IMG/VR virus record: IMGVR_UViG_3300032829_000026
Location: 1 to 38,379 of that record
DNA length: 38,379 nt
Direction: 5' to 3' (one strand)
Origin: a virus
A program made the translations under genes and the position numbers. Below the pieces are notes generated by a model. It had not been told where the DNA came from and made no database searches. It saw nothing but the letters and a program-made list of their open reading frames with translations. Every line of letters starts with the position of its first letter. Position 1 is the first letter of the stretch. Shown piece after piece: positions 1 to 7,120 of this stretch.

Positions 1-22
1 ATTATATTTAACATATCCTATT

Positions 23-307
23 ATGGATTTGTTTCATACTTTAACAAAAAACTTAGTTGTTAAAATTGATGAAAAAGAATATCCAAATTTTATTTTCTTT
101 TTTAATGAAAATAATAATTGTATTTTTGAATACAATACAAAAAATGGATATTTTTGGTGTAATTATAAATTATATTGGTCAATTTTTTATGAAAAATTTG
201 GTTTTAATTATAATCAAATCAAATATTTAACAAAAGATATGGTAGAAAACCATTTCAAATTGGGTGGAATTACACCCCAGATGTCCACGTTAATTCACCT
301 TCATTAG
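23..307 (+). CDS. Hypothetical protein whose 3' end runs into the repeat array
   Basis: This 94-residue protein is not recognised. It is rich in aromatic residues and Asn, and the first 72 or so codons share the AT-rich composition of neighbouring genes. From about codon 73 the reading frame passes through the first repeat of the array at 241-276 and the following 30-nt segment, and it stops at TAG 305-307. The last 22 residues (ending MSTLIHLH) are therefore encoded by array DNA and probably are not an original part of the protein. The gene may have been truncated when the array was inserted. No motif, signal peptide or membrane segment is evident. The start is the first ATG in the window, and a longer upstream form outside the window cannot be excluded. 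Confidence 0.45.
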   Translation: MDLFHTLTKNLVVKIDEKEYPNFIFFFNENNNCIFEYNTKNGYFWCNYKLYWSIFYEKFGFNYNQIKYLTKDMVENHFKLGGITPQMSTLIHLH

Positions 308-408
308 GTAGAAGAACATTTCAAATTGGACAAAATTACACCGCAATGTAGTAGCCAAGTAAACTACTTATAGGTGGAAAACCATTTCAAATTGAAGGGA
401 ATTAGACC
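241..408. CRISPR. CRISPR-like mini-array: three 36-nt repeats, two 30-nt spacers
   Basis: Three related 36-nt blocks lie at 241-276, 307-342 and 373-408, separated by two unrelated segments of exactly 30 nt (277-306 and 343-372). All blocks start GGT, share the invariant core CATTTCAAATTG at block positions 11-22, and end AATTASACC. Pairwise differences are 6 (blocks 1 and 2), 5 (1 and 3) and 8 (2 and 3), clustered at block positions 23-27. The spacers are 40% and 33% GC, richer than the surrounding DNA. A 36/30 layout is typical of type II and type VI-B systems, and VI-B is largely a Bacteroidetes type. No cas gene is in the window, so host Cas proteins would be required. Repeat divergence is high for a live array, and the 66-nt period is a multiple of three, so coding-like repeats are an alternative. 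Orientation is unknown. Confidence 0.55.
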
Positions 409-467
409 TTGAAGTATTAATGGACGATATAAAAATAGTATAGAATATTATTTTAAAATAAAAAATT

Positions 468-860
468 ATGAAACAAAATAAAGAAATTATAATAAGATTT
501 TTAAATAAATGTATTGAAAAAAAATATATTGATAATTGGAATGAGCATGATATATATCTTTTGGAATTATTTTCAAAAGAAATATTAAATAAAAATATTG
601 AAAATATCGGAATTATTTGTTTAAATAGTAGTGATTTTAAAAATTTTATAATTAATAAAATTAATTTAATTAATGAAAATATTGATTTAATAGATAATAA
701 AAAAGCTATTTTAAATAATAAAAGATATATTAAAATTTCAAATGTATGTGATATATGTAGTTTTAGTTTTGATGAAATAATTGAAACAGATAATGCTAAA
801 GAAAATGAAAATTATAATAAAATAATAGAAGTTTCTAAGTTTAATTTAAATTATAAATAA
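468..860 (+). CDS. Hypothetical protein
   Basis: A 130-residue protein that I do not recognise. It is rich in Asn, Ile and Lys and looks soluble, with no membrane segment or signal peptide. The N-terminal half appears helical (RFLNKCIEKKYIDNW), and a C-terminal segment contains VCDICSF, too little for a metal-site call. It starts at an ATG after an A-rich stretch with no clear Shine-Dalgarno, as is usual in Bacteroidetes and their phages. The next gene follows after 4 nt, so the two are probably co-transcribed. Confidence 0.7.
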   Translation: MKQNKEIIIRFLNKCIEKKYIDNWNEHDIYLLELFSKEILNKNIENIGIICLNSSDFKNFIINKINLINENIDLIDNKKAILNNKRYIKISNVCDICSFSFDEIIETDNAKENENYNKIIEVSKFNLNYK

Positions 861-864
861 TATT

Positions 865-1173
865 ATGAAAATAAAAATTAATGGTATTAAATGTGATTGC
901 TGTGGTTGGGAAGATGATACTATAGTATTTGAAGAATATAAAAAATTTATTGATGCTGATTGTCCAAATTGTGGCTCAATATTATTAACAAAAGAAGAAT
1001 ATAATAAATATTTAAGAATATATAAATATGTTAAATATTATAATATATTATCAAATATGTTTAAATGGATTAGCCCAATATATTATTATAGATTAATATT
1101 TGGAGATAAAAGAAAAAGATATAAAACAATTATTGAATGGCCTAAAAGAAAAATATTTCATGAAAATAAATAA
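865..1173 (+). CDS. Small zinc-ribbon protein
   Basis: This 102-residue protein has two CxxC knuckles: C10-x-C12/C13 in KCDCCGWEDD near the N-terminus, and CPNCG at about residues 33-37. They are separated by about 20 residues containing the acidic segment EEYKKFIDAD. This is the layout of a zinc ribbon, and small phage proteins with a similar N-terminal ribbon are common. The C-terminal half is basic and aromatic, including an RYKTIIEWPKRK stretch, and could contact nucleic acid. It follows the previous gene by 4 nt. The function is unknown, and zinc binding is inferred from the cysteine spacing. Confidence 0.75.
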   Translation: MKIKINGIKCDCCGWEDDTIVFEEYKKFIDADCPNCGSILLTKEEYNKYLRIYKYVKYYNILSNMFKWISPIYYYRLIFGDKRKRYKTIIEWPKRKIFHENK

Positions 1174-1256
1174 AAAAACAATATTTTTCAATTATATATA
1201 AAAAATATATTGAAAAAAAGTTAATAGAAGAACAAGAAAAACAAGTAATGCTGGAT

Positions 1257-1287
1257 TTGTGGAATATTGCGATAAAAAATAAATTTG
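1257..1287 (+). promoter_or_regulatory. Bacteroidetes-type promoter, TTG-N20-TAAATTTG
   Basis: TTG at 1257-1259 and TAAATTTG at 1280-1287 are separated by 20 nt, matching the Bacteroidetes -33/-7 consensus (TTG, N17-23, TANNTTTG). Transcription would begin near 1294, just upstream of the ATG at 1306. It therefore supports that ATG over the TTG codon at 1285, which lies inside the -7 box. Confidence 0.6.
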
Positions 1288-1305
1288 TTATATTATATAT
1301 TAATA

Positions 1306-1929
1306 ATGTTAAAAATAGGTAATATTATATATTCGAATGAACTTGTTAATCATAATAAATTAGAATTTATTAATTATTATGATAAAAATAATATAAATAA
1401 CATTGATTATAATTTGCCTACATTAATTGTTGGATGGCAATATTTAAAACAAATTAATAATATATTGTCTAATTATAATAATTGTTCAATTCTTGAAAAG
1501 GAATTAATAAAAAATAAGTTATATTGGGAATTTTCATTTGAAGAAAATAAATCAAATCATATTGATGGAATTGAAACATATATATATAATTTACCATATT
1601 ATTATTTTGATGCAAATTATAATTATATATTAATAGATCCAATTTTTAAAGAAATTAAAGAAATTAATCAATTATTAAAATTTATTCCAAATAAAATTGA
1701 TAAAATTTATTCATATAAAAATGAAATGTTATATATTTTATCAAATAATAAAATATATGGCATAGATGTTAAAATGTTTAATTTTTTTAATTTTGATATT
1801 AATATATTAATTGAATTATTAAAGAAAAATAATAAATTTATTTATGATGATGGTAATATTTATGAAAAATATTACCAAAGCTTTTATTTTTATGTTAATT
1901 TAATGAGATTTTTAGTTTTATTTGTATAA
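1306..1929 (+). CDS. Hypothetical protein
   Basis: This protein of about 207 residues is not recognised. I take the ATG at 1306 (MLKIGNIIYSN) as the start, because the longer frame begins with TTG at 1285 inside a promoter -7 box. Visible segments are an N-terminal beta-rich part with LPTLIVGWQYLKQ, then LYWEFSFEEN, and an acidic and aromatic middle. The C-terminus is hydrophobic (LMRFLVLFV) but short for a membrane anchor. It appears to have its own promoter and is followed by a late-type motif, so it may be an early or middle gene. No catalytic motif was found. Confidence 0.65.
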   Translation: MLKIGNIIYSNELVNHNKLEFINYYDKNNINNIDYNLPTLIVGWQYLKQINNILSNYNNCSILEKELIKNKLYWEFSFEENKSNHIDGIETYIYNLPYYYFDANYNYILIDPIFKEIKEINQLLKFIPNKIDKIYSYKNEMLYILSNNKIYGIDVKMFNFFNFDINILIELLKKNNKFIYDDGNIYEKYYQSFYFYVNLMRFLVLFV

Positions 1930-1950
1930 TTATATTTTTATAAATTTAAA

Positions 1951-1967
1951 GTATTTATAATAAATTT
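1951..1967 (+). promoter_or_regulatory. Late-type promoter motif (GTATTTATAATAAATTT)
   Basis: TATTTATA at 1952-1959, followed by ATAAATTT, lies 10-16 nt before the start codons of the next gene. The same core stands before other putative late operons at 3648, 15511, 24060, 25049 and 31444, and on the minus strand at 24017-24040. Promoter function is inferred from this recurrence. Confidence 0.45.
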
Positions 1968-1975
1968 AAATGATT

Positions 1976-2161
1976 ATGAATACTAATAAAAATTTAGAAA
2001 ATGCTTTGGATAATTTTATAAATCCAGAAGAAGAAAATAATATTAAAAAAATAAAAGAACAAAAAAAGGTTATTCTTGATGATAGGCATGGCTTAATTGA
2101 GAGAGTAGATCGTATTTTTATTACAGACGATGGTCGTCAACTTTTGAGAGAAGTTTATTAA
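1976..2161 (+). CDS. Small hypothetical protein, probably late
   Basis: A protein of 61 or 63 residues, depending on whether translation starts at ATG 1976 or ATG 1970. The N-terminal half is acidic and Asn-rich. The C-terminal half is much better structured (DDRHGLIERVDRIF, then ITDDGRQLLREVY) and looks like the conserved part. It is the first gene behind a late-type motif and is followed after 24 nt by a coiled-coil protein, so a virion or morphogenesis role is plausible. I do not recognise the family. Confidence 0.65.
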   Translation: MNTNKNLENALDNFINPEEENNIKKIKEQKKVILDDRHGLIERVDRIFITDDGRQLLREVY

Positions 2162-2185
2162 TTTTTTATATTAAAATACTATAAA

Positions 2186-2839
2186 ATGTCTAAAAAAGAA
2201 AATAGCATCAATAAAGAAGTAAAAAAAATGATGCAACGTGTAAATTATGTTATTAATGAAACACCTATTTATCGACAAATAAAAGAAGATGATTTTGCTA
2301 ATGATGATACTATTCCGGTAACACAAGTAAAACAAGCTAATTTATTAAAAGATGACGATAAAAATATTATTGAAGACGATATTAATACAACAGGAAAAAC
2401 ACCCACAACTATAACAACTCCTGAAAGTCCTGATATTAATCAACCTGAAGAAGAATCTGTTGATAAAATTCAAAATGATATTATTAAACATAATATTGTT
2501 GCAATACATGGTATACATGATAAATTATCTGAATTAGAAAATTATGTAAAAAATTTAAATGATACTGTTATAAATTTAAGTAAAGATGTTGATGAAGTTA
2601 AAGAACCTACAACAACTGAAAAATTAATGAGTAAAAAAGATGTATCATATCCATTTTATTATAATTTAAATGATTATTGGAAAGGTAGTGCTTTTGAAGC
2701 ACAAAGAGAAATAGCAAATCAAAAGGGTATTAAAAAATTACCTGATGGTACTTTTATTGCAGATTTTGATGATTTACCTAAATATTCAAATAATGATTTA
2801 AATGATGCTTTTTATGATAGAAATACTTTTGTTTATTAA
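2186..2839 (+). CDS. Hypothetical protein with central coiled coil
   Basis: 217 residues. The N-terminal third is charged and low in complexity, including a Thr/Pro-rich stretch (GKTPTTITTPESPD). A heptad-like segment at about residues 110-145 (IHDKLSELENYVKNLND and onward) predicts a coiled coil. The C-terminal 70 residues look folded and aromatic (YPFYYNLNDYWKGSAFEAQ). It lies between two genes of the same apparent late operon, with 8 nt to the next gene. A structural or scaffold-associated role is possible, but this rests only on context and the coiled coil. Confidence 0.65.
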   Translation: MSKKENSINKEVKKMMQRVNYVINETPIYRQIKEDDFANDDTIPVTQVKQANLLKDDDKNIIEDDINTTGKTPTTITTPESPDINQPEEESVDKIQNDIIKHNIVAIHGIHDKLSELENYVKNLNDTVINLSKDVDEVKEPTTTEKLMSKKDVSYPFYYNLNDYWKGSAFEAQREIANQKGIKKLPDGTFIADFDDLPKYSNNDLNDAFYDRNTFVY

Positions 2840-2847
2840 TTAAAATT

Positions 2848-3579
2848 ATGACTTTTATTGAATTATTAAATAATTATAAACCTAAACAAACAGGTGGAAA
2901 AGGTGACGGAAGATCACCTTTTGAATTTGACAAAAATCAATTATTGGTTGGTTTATATGTTGAAAGAGAACACACTAATGATCCTTTTAAATCTTTAGGT
3001 ATTTCAATAGATCATTTAAGTGAAAAAGAATATTATTATACTGATTTAATTAAAAGTGGAGTTGTTGATGAACCAAAAGCATTAGAATATGCAAAAAAAT
3101 ATTTAAATGTATCACCTGAAAAAAGAGAAAATAATAAAAATAATGATGAAGAAACAAATATTTTATTAGGATTTAAACCAAATTATCCTGATCATTATAC
3201 AAATATGAATGAAGAAATTAAAATTGGAGATAGTGTTATAGTAAATGTTAATGTTAAACCAGTTAAATTAGGCGGTCAATATGAAAAAAGAAAAATAAAA
3301 ATTGTAAATATTGATATTAATGAAGATGGTGAAAAAATGTATTCTGGCTATGATGATAAAAATAAAATAAAACATTTTACTCAAAAAGATATTATTAATG
3401 AAAACTTTGATTTTGCAAATGCAGAATTAGAATATTTTAAAAATTCAGATTTAAAAAATAAATTATTAAAATTTGAAGAATATTATAAAAATTGGAAATC
3501 ATTATCCGATATAGATAAAAATGAAGCATATAAGTTATATAATGAACTTAGAATGTATAAATTCGATAAACAATGCTAA
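2848..3579 (+). CDS. DUF5661-like protein
   Basis: 243 residues. The N-terminal part has VGLYVEREHTNDP followed by SIDHLSEKEYYYTDL, which resembles the EHT...DHL.E...YY pattern I associate with DUF5661. That assignment is from memory and tentative. The middle (about residues 125-185) looks like a small beta barrel (IKIGDSVIVNVNVKP), and the C-terminus is helical and charged. It ends a short operon behind the late-type motif at 1951, and a hairpin terminator follows at 3611. The molecular role is unknown. Confidence 0.6.
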   Translation: MTFIELLNNYKPKQTGGKGDGRSPFEFDKNQLLVGLYVEREHTNDPFKSLGISIDHLSEKEYYYTDLIKSGVVDEPKALEYAKKYLNVSPEKRENNKNNDEETNILLGFKPNYPDHYTNMNEEIKIGDSVIVNVNVKPVKLGGQYEKRKIKIVNIDINEDGEKMYSGYDDKNKIKHFTQKDIINENFDFANAELEYFKNSDLKNKLLKFEEYYKNWKSLSDIDKNEAYKLYNELRMYKFDKQC

Positions 3580-3610
3580 ATTTATAATTTATAAAAAATA
3601 ATATTTATTT

Positions 3611-3640
3611 AAGGTTGTTAAAATTTTAGCAACCTTTTTT
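3611..3640 (+). terminator. Rho-independent terminator
   Basis: AAGGTTGT at 3611-3618 pairs with GCAACCTT at 3629-3636 (eight pairs including one G-T), with a ten-nt loop, running into a T6 tract at 3635-3640. It closes the operon 1976-3579 and directly precedes a late-type motif. Confidence 0.75.
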
Positions 3641-3647
3641 CTTATAA

Positions 3648-3665
3648 ACTATTTATAATAAAATT
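3648..3665 (+). promoter_or_regulatory. Late-type promoter motif (ACTATTTATAATAAAATT)
   Basis: TATTTATA at 3650-3657 within ACTATTTATAATAAAATT ends 13 nt before the ATG at 3671. It follows a terminator and precedes a structural-looking gene. The core and spacing are almost the same as those upstream of 31466 and, on the other strand, of 24003. Confidence 0.5.
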
Positions 3666-3670
3666 TATAA

Positions 3671-5086
3671 ATGTCATCAATATATAGATCATATTTTTTA
3701 AAAAATGCAACATTAATAAAAAATATTAAAGTTAATAACAGTCAAAATCCTGTTGGAGAATTAAGTTATGGGACAGAAAATAAACAAATTGGAAGATTTA
3801 TATTTGATTTTGATTTAGAACCATTAAAAAATAAAATATTAAATAATGAAATAAAACAAGGAAATATAAAAAAACATATACTTCATTTAACAAACACTAT
3901 AGCATATTATCCTGATTATATTGGAAAGCCATATAATAATGATGAAAGTATTAAAAGAGCAACAAGTTTTAAATTAGATTTATTTAATATTACTGAAAAT
4001 TGGGATGAAGGCTCAGGTTATGAAATAATATATGATAATACAATATTTCCTTTGTACCCAACTGGTGCAACAAATTGGTTTAAAAAAACAACTTTATTAG
4101 ATTGGACACAAGAAGGTGCATTTATAAGTGGTGGAACATCTGAAATAATAGATTCACAAAATTTTACATTGGGTAATGAAAATATTGATATTGATATTAC
4201 AGATTATATAAATTCATTATTATTTACTGGTACTACAGGTTTTACAGGTACTACTTTTGGATTAGGATTAAAATTTTCTAATGAATATGAACAATTATCA
4301 ACAGTTAATAGAAATGTTGTAGCATTTTTTGCAAAAGAAACAAATACATTTTTTGAACCATATGTTGAAACAATTATTGATGATGAAATTATTGATGATA
4401 GAAATTATTTTTATTTAGATAAAAATAATAATTTATATATATATTCTTATATAGGTAATCAATTACAAGATATTGTTGTTAATTATGTTACAATTTATGA
4501 TTATGAAGATAACGAAATATTAATTTTAAGTGGAAATACTGATATTATTAATATAAAAAAAGGAATATATAAAATAAATTTAAATTTAGATTCTGATACA
4601 TATCCTGATGCTGTAATATTTAGAGATGTATGGAATGTTACAATAAATGGAAAAAATAAAGATATTGAACAAGAATTTTATGTTATTTCAGATGAAAATT
4701 ATTATAATTTAAATAACAATAATCAATTTAAATTTAATCCTGAAAATTATTATTTTAATTTTTTTGGTATAAAAGAAAATGAAAAAATTAAAGCTAATGA
4801 TATAAAAAATGTTAAAATTTTAGTAAAAGAATTATATTCAAATCAAAATAATTTTATACCTTTGGATATTGAATATAGAATTTTTATAACTGCTGGAACA
4901 AATTATGAAATTGATGTTATACCTTTTACTAAAGTAAATAGAAATGATAATAATTATGAATTTAATATAGATACATTTTGGTTAATACCACAAGATTATT
5001 ATCTTGAAATAAGACTTGTAAATAATAATATATATTTTAATAAAAATAGATTGAAATTTAGTGTTATAAATGAAAAAATAATATAA
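3671..5086 (+). CDS. Putative virion protein, DNRLRE-like N-terminal domain
   Basis: 471 residues, predominantly beta. The N-terminal half has the flow of DNRLRE-type beta-sandwich proteins: RFIFDFDLEPL, a LDLFNITENWDEGSGYE segment, GATNW, an IDIDITDYI strand, and an FFAKETNTFFEPY closing segment before about residue 235. The C-terminal half looks like two or more further beta-sandwich modules (for example LVNNNIYFNKNRLKF near the end). No signal peptide or enzyme motif is seen. It has its own late-type motif and is followed after 2 nt by another gene. A surface-exposed virion role is an inference, and similarity to DNRLRE is by pattern only. Confidence 0.6.
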   Translation: MSSIYRSYFLKNATLIKNIKVNNSQNPVGELSYGTENKQIGRFIFDFDLEPLKNKILNNEIKQGNIKKHILHLTNTIAYYPDYIGKPYNNDESIKRATSFKLDLFNITENWDEGSGYEIIYDNTIFPLYPTGATNWFKKTTLLDWTQEGAFISGGTSEIIDSQNFTLGNENIDIDITDYINSLLFTGTTGFTGTTFGLGLKFSNEYEQLSTVNRNVVAFFAKETNTFFEPYVETIIDDEIIDDRNYFYLDKNNNLYIYSYIGNQLQDIVVNYVTIYDYEDNEILILSGNTDIINIKKGIYKINLNLDSDTYPDAVIFRDVWNVTINGKNKDIEQEFYVISDENYYNLNNNNQFKFNPENYYFNFFGIKENEKIKANDIKNVKILVKELYSNQNNFIPLDIEYRIFITAGTNYEIDVIPFTKVNRNDNNYEFNIDTFWLIPQDYYLEIRLVNNNIYFNKNRLKFSVINEKII

Positions 5087-5088
5087 AC

Positions 5089-5670
5089 ATGAAATTAGAT
5101 AAATTTGAAGTAATTAGAATAATAAAAGAAACCATTAATGAAGTAATGGATTTTGCTAATGTTGATAATTATGAATATGAAATACATAATTCAACTATTA
5201 GTAATAATTTATCATTAATAGGTTTATTTAAATTAGATGATGGTGCTATTGGTAATGTTTATGCTGAAAAAATAAAATCAGAAGAAATAGATATTCCGCC
5301 TATTTTTGATAAAAATAAACATGAAATAATTAATATTGTTTATTCAATTAATAATGTTACAAAACAATATCAAAAGAGTGAATTAAAGGTTTTAATTAGA
5401 GTACTTAAAACAGTTTCAACAATAGTTAAAGATTTTATTCAAAAACATGAAAAAGAAAATCCTATTTATATTCTACATGCAGAATCAAAAAATGATTTTG
5501 AATTATTTGATAGACAAAAACGAGAATTATATGGAATGATTTTAAGTAAACAATTACCATCATATTATAGATTATCAGATGGTAAATTTAATAATTATCC
5601 TGTTGTTGTTTTTCAAAAAGATACTATACTTGAAAAAAGATATTATAATAAATTGAAAAAAATAATTTAA
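5089..5670 (+). CDS. Hypothetical phage protein
   Basis: 193 residues, alpha/beta. An N-terminal helix (KFEVIRIIKETINEVM) is followed by strands with NLSLIGLFKLDDG, a predicted helical core (VLIRVLKTVSTIVKDFIQK), a YILHAESKND strand and ELYGMILSKQLPSYYRL. I cannot assign a family confidently. The gene starts 2 nt after the upstream virion gene, so it is translated from the same message and is probably late. A hairpin overlapping its stop codon (5662-5698) likely terminates the operon. Confidence 0.65.
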   Translation: MKLDKFEVIRIIKETINEVMDFANVDNYEYEIHNSTISNNLSLIGLFKLDDGAIGNVYAEKIKSEEIDIPPIFDKNKHEIINIVYSINNVTKQYQKSELKVLIRVLKTVSTIVKDFIQKHEKENPIYILHAESKNDFELFDRQKRELYGMILSKQLPSYYRLSDGKFNNYPVVVFQKDTILEKRYYNKLKKII

Positions 5671-5698
5671 AAAATTTACTTGACATTTTTTAAATTAT
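5662..5698 (+). terminator. Hairpin terminator overlapping a promoter
   Basis: A perfect 14-bp inverted repeat: left arm 5662-5675 (ATAATTTAAAAAAT), right arm 5685-5698, nine-nt loop. A T6 run lies in the right arm. The stop codon of the upstream gene is in the left arm and the -33 TTG of the next promoter is in the loop, so the element may also be an operator. Confidence 0.55.
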
Positions 5699-5710
5699 GT
5701 ATTATATTTG
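5680..5710 (+). promoter_or_regulatory. Bacteroidetes-type promoter for the ssDNA-binding protein gene
   Basis: TTG at 5680-5682 (as TTGACA) and TATATTTG at 5703-5710 with a 20-nt spacer match TTG-N17-23-TANNTTTG. The predicted transcription start near 5717 leaves a leader of about 23 nt to the ATG at 5740. Confidence 0.65.
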
Positions 5711-5739
5711 TTTGTTAAAATTTTTAAACTGTAAAATAA

Positions 5740-7017
5740 ATGAATGAAAATGATGTAAATGTTAATTCTTTACAAGGTGAAGAACTTGACGAATTGAAGA
5801 AAATGTTTGATGATTATCAAAAGGGTAATCAAAAAACAAAAAAAAGAACAAAAGAAGAATTATTAGCAAAATTCTTTGTACCTAGAAAAGATAAGGAAAT
5901 TTTTAGAGCTTTACCATCTAAATCTAAAGAAAAAATAAATGTAGCATTTTTTCACGTTGTAGCAACAAATAGTAAAGGTGGCCAAAAAAGAACAAGAAAA
6001 ATTTATTGTCCTGCTCATAATGATGCACCCGTTCCAAAATTGGATGATAATGGACAACCAATATTAGATCAAAATGGAAAACCTGTATTAGTTCCTGTAA
6101 AATGTCATCTTTGCGAAAAATATAAATATATTTTAAGCAAACAAAATCCAGCATTAAAAAATTTAAAGAAAGAAGATTTTAAAAATTTAACAGCTGAACA
6201 AGTTAAAATTAAAGAATTTAATGATAAAGTTTATAAAGAAGCTACTAAATGGCAAGCTAAAAAATTTTATATTCTTCGTGGTATAGATAAAGGTGCTGAA
6301 AAAGATGGTATTAAATTTTGGAGATTTAAACATAATTTTAAAAAACAAGGCGTTTTTGATAAATTAATACCTGTTTTAAATGATTTTATGGATCAACATA
6401 AAGTTGCTTATTATGATGTTAATAATGGTTGCGATTTAAATATTACTGTTATTGATGCTGAATTTATGGGTAGAACATATCGTGATGTTTCAGCAATTTC
6501 ATCAAGAGGTAAATCACCATTACATACTGATGCTCTTATAGCTAAACAATGGCTTGAAGATCCTATTACTTGGAGAGAAGTATTTAAGCCACCTACAGCT
6601 CCAATTATTTCAACATATGAATATTTAGAAATGATTGCTAAAGGTGAAGATCCTTATTGGGATGATAGTGATTCAAATAATAAACATTGGGTATTTCCAA
6701 ATCATCCAGATATTGAAGCAAAGGCAAATACAAGAGATATGAATCTTGATGCAACAGCAGCTTCATTTGAATATGCAAGTGATGTTGATGATGAATATGA
6801 TGGCGTTACAATATCTAATATTAAAAAAGAAGATGTTTCAACATTTACCGATAATGCTGTTAATGTTACAAAAGAAATTAATAATGTTGTGAAAGAAAAT
6901 GTACAAACAGATAAGCAAGTTTTAACACCTTCTGGTCCTGGTACAATATTATCATCAAATTCAAATGAATTAAATGTTGATTTTGATCCTGATAATATTG
7001 ATGATTTACCATTCTAA
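5740..7017 (+). CDS. gp32-like single-stranded DNA-binding protein
   Basis: 425 residues. It coats ssDNA during phage replication and recombination. The N-terminal region is charged and basic (KKRTKEELLAKFFVPRKDKE). Candidate zinc ligands fit the H-C-C-C pattern of T4 gp32: H72 in the FFH segment, C90 in IYCPAH, and C122/C125 in KCHLCEKYK. The core has KWQAKKFYILRG and RFKHNFKKQGVFDKL, as in gp32 cores. The tail after about residue 345 is acidic and flexible and ends DNIDDLPF, close to the acidic tip of bacterial SSB. The gene is transcribed from a host-type promoter and followed by a strong hairpin and the recombinase gene, the T4-like gp32/UvsX pairing. It is longer than T4 gp32 (301 residues), partly through the tail and the C90-C122 insert. 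Confidence 0.88.
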   Translation: MNENDVNVNSLQGEELDELKKMFDDYQKGNQKTKKRTKEELLAKFFVPRKDKEIFRALPSKSKEKINVAFFHVVATNSKGGQKRTRKIYCPAHNDAPVPKLDDNGQPILDQNGKPVLVPVKCHLCEKYKYILSKQNPALKNLKKEDFKNLTAEQVKIKEFNDKVYKEATKWQAKKFYILRGIDKGAEKDGIKFWRFKHNFKKQGVFDKLIPVLNDFMDQHKVAYYDVNNGCDLNITVIDAEFMGRTYRDVSAISSRGKSPLHTDALIAKQWLEDPITWREVFKPPTAPIISTYEYLEMIAKGEDPYWDDSDSNNKHWVFPNHPDIEAKANTRDMNLDATAASFEYASDVDDEYDGVTISNIKKEDVSTFTDNAVNVTKEINNVVKENVQTDKQVLTPSGPGTILSSNSNELNVDFDPDNIDDLPF

Positions 7018-7035
7018 TAATTAATAAATTATAAT

Positions 7036-7078
7036 AATATTTCGTCCGAAAAATAAACTAAAAATCGGACGAAATATT
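7036..7078 (+). terminator. Hairpin terminator after the ssDNA-binding protein gene
   Basis: A perfect 14-bp inverted repeat, AATATTTCGTCCGA (7036-7049) and its complement at 7065-7078, with a 15-nt A-rich loop. It has one of the few GC-rich cores in the window (CGTCCG). The T tract is weak, so partial readthrough into the recombinase gene, or an operator function, is possible. No host-type promoter is visible before 7121. Confidence 0.65.
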
Positions 7079-7120
7079 TAATTATATATAAAATATATTA
7101 AATATTTAATAATAAAAAAT

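Noticed and set aside
177-212. A possible fourth, more degenerate CRISPR-like repeat (GGTCAATTTTTTATG...)
   Set aside because: It lies in normal coding DNA, lacks the CATTTCAAATTG core, and its spacing would be 28 nt, not 30.
1184-1217. Inverted repeat TTTTTCAAT/ATTGAAAAA as terminator
   Set aside because: The stem is weak and is followed by A, not T, on the plus strand. No minus-strand gene ends there.
1285-1305. TTG at 1285 as the start of the gene ending at 1929
   Set aside because: It is inside the -7 promoter element. The ATG at 1306 fits the predicted transcription start.
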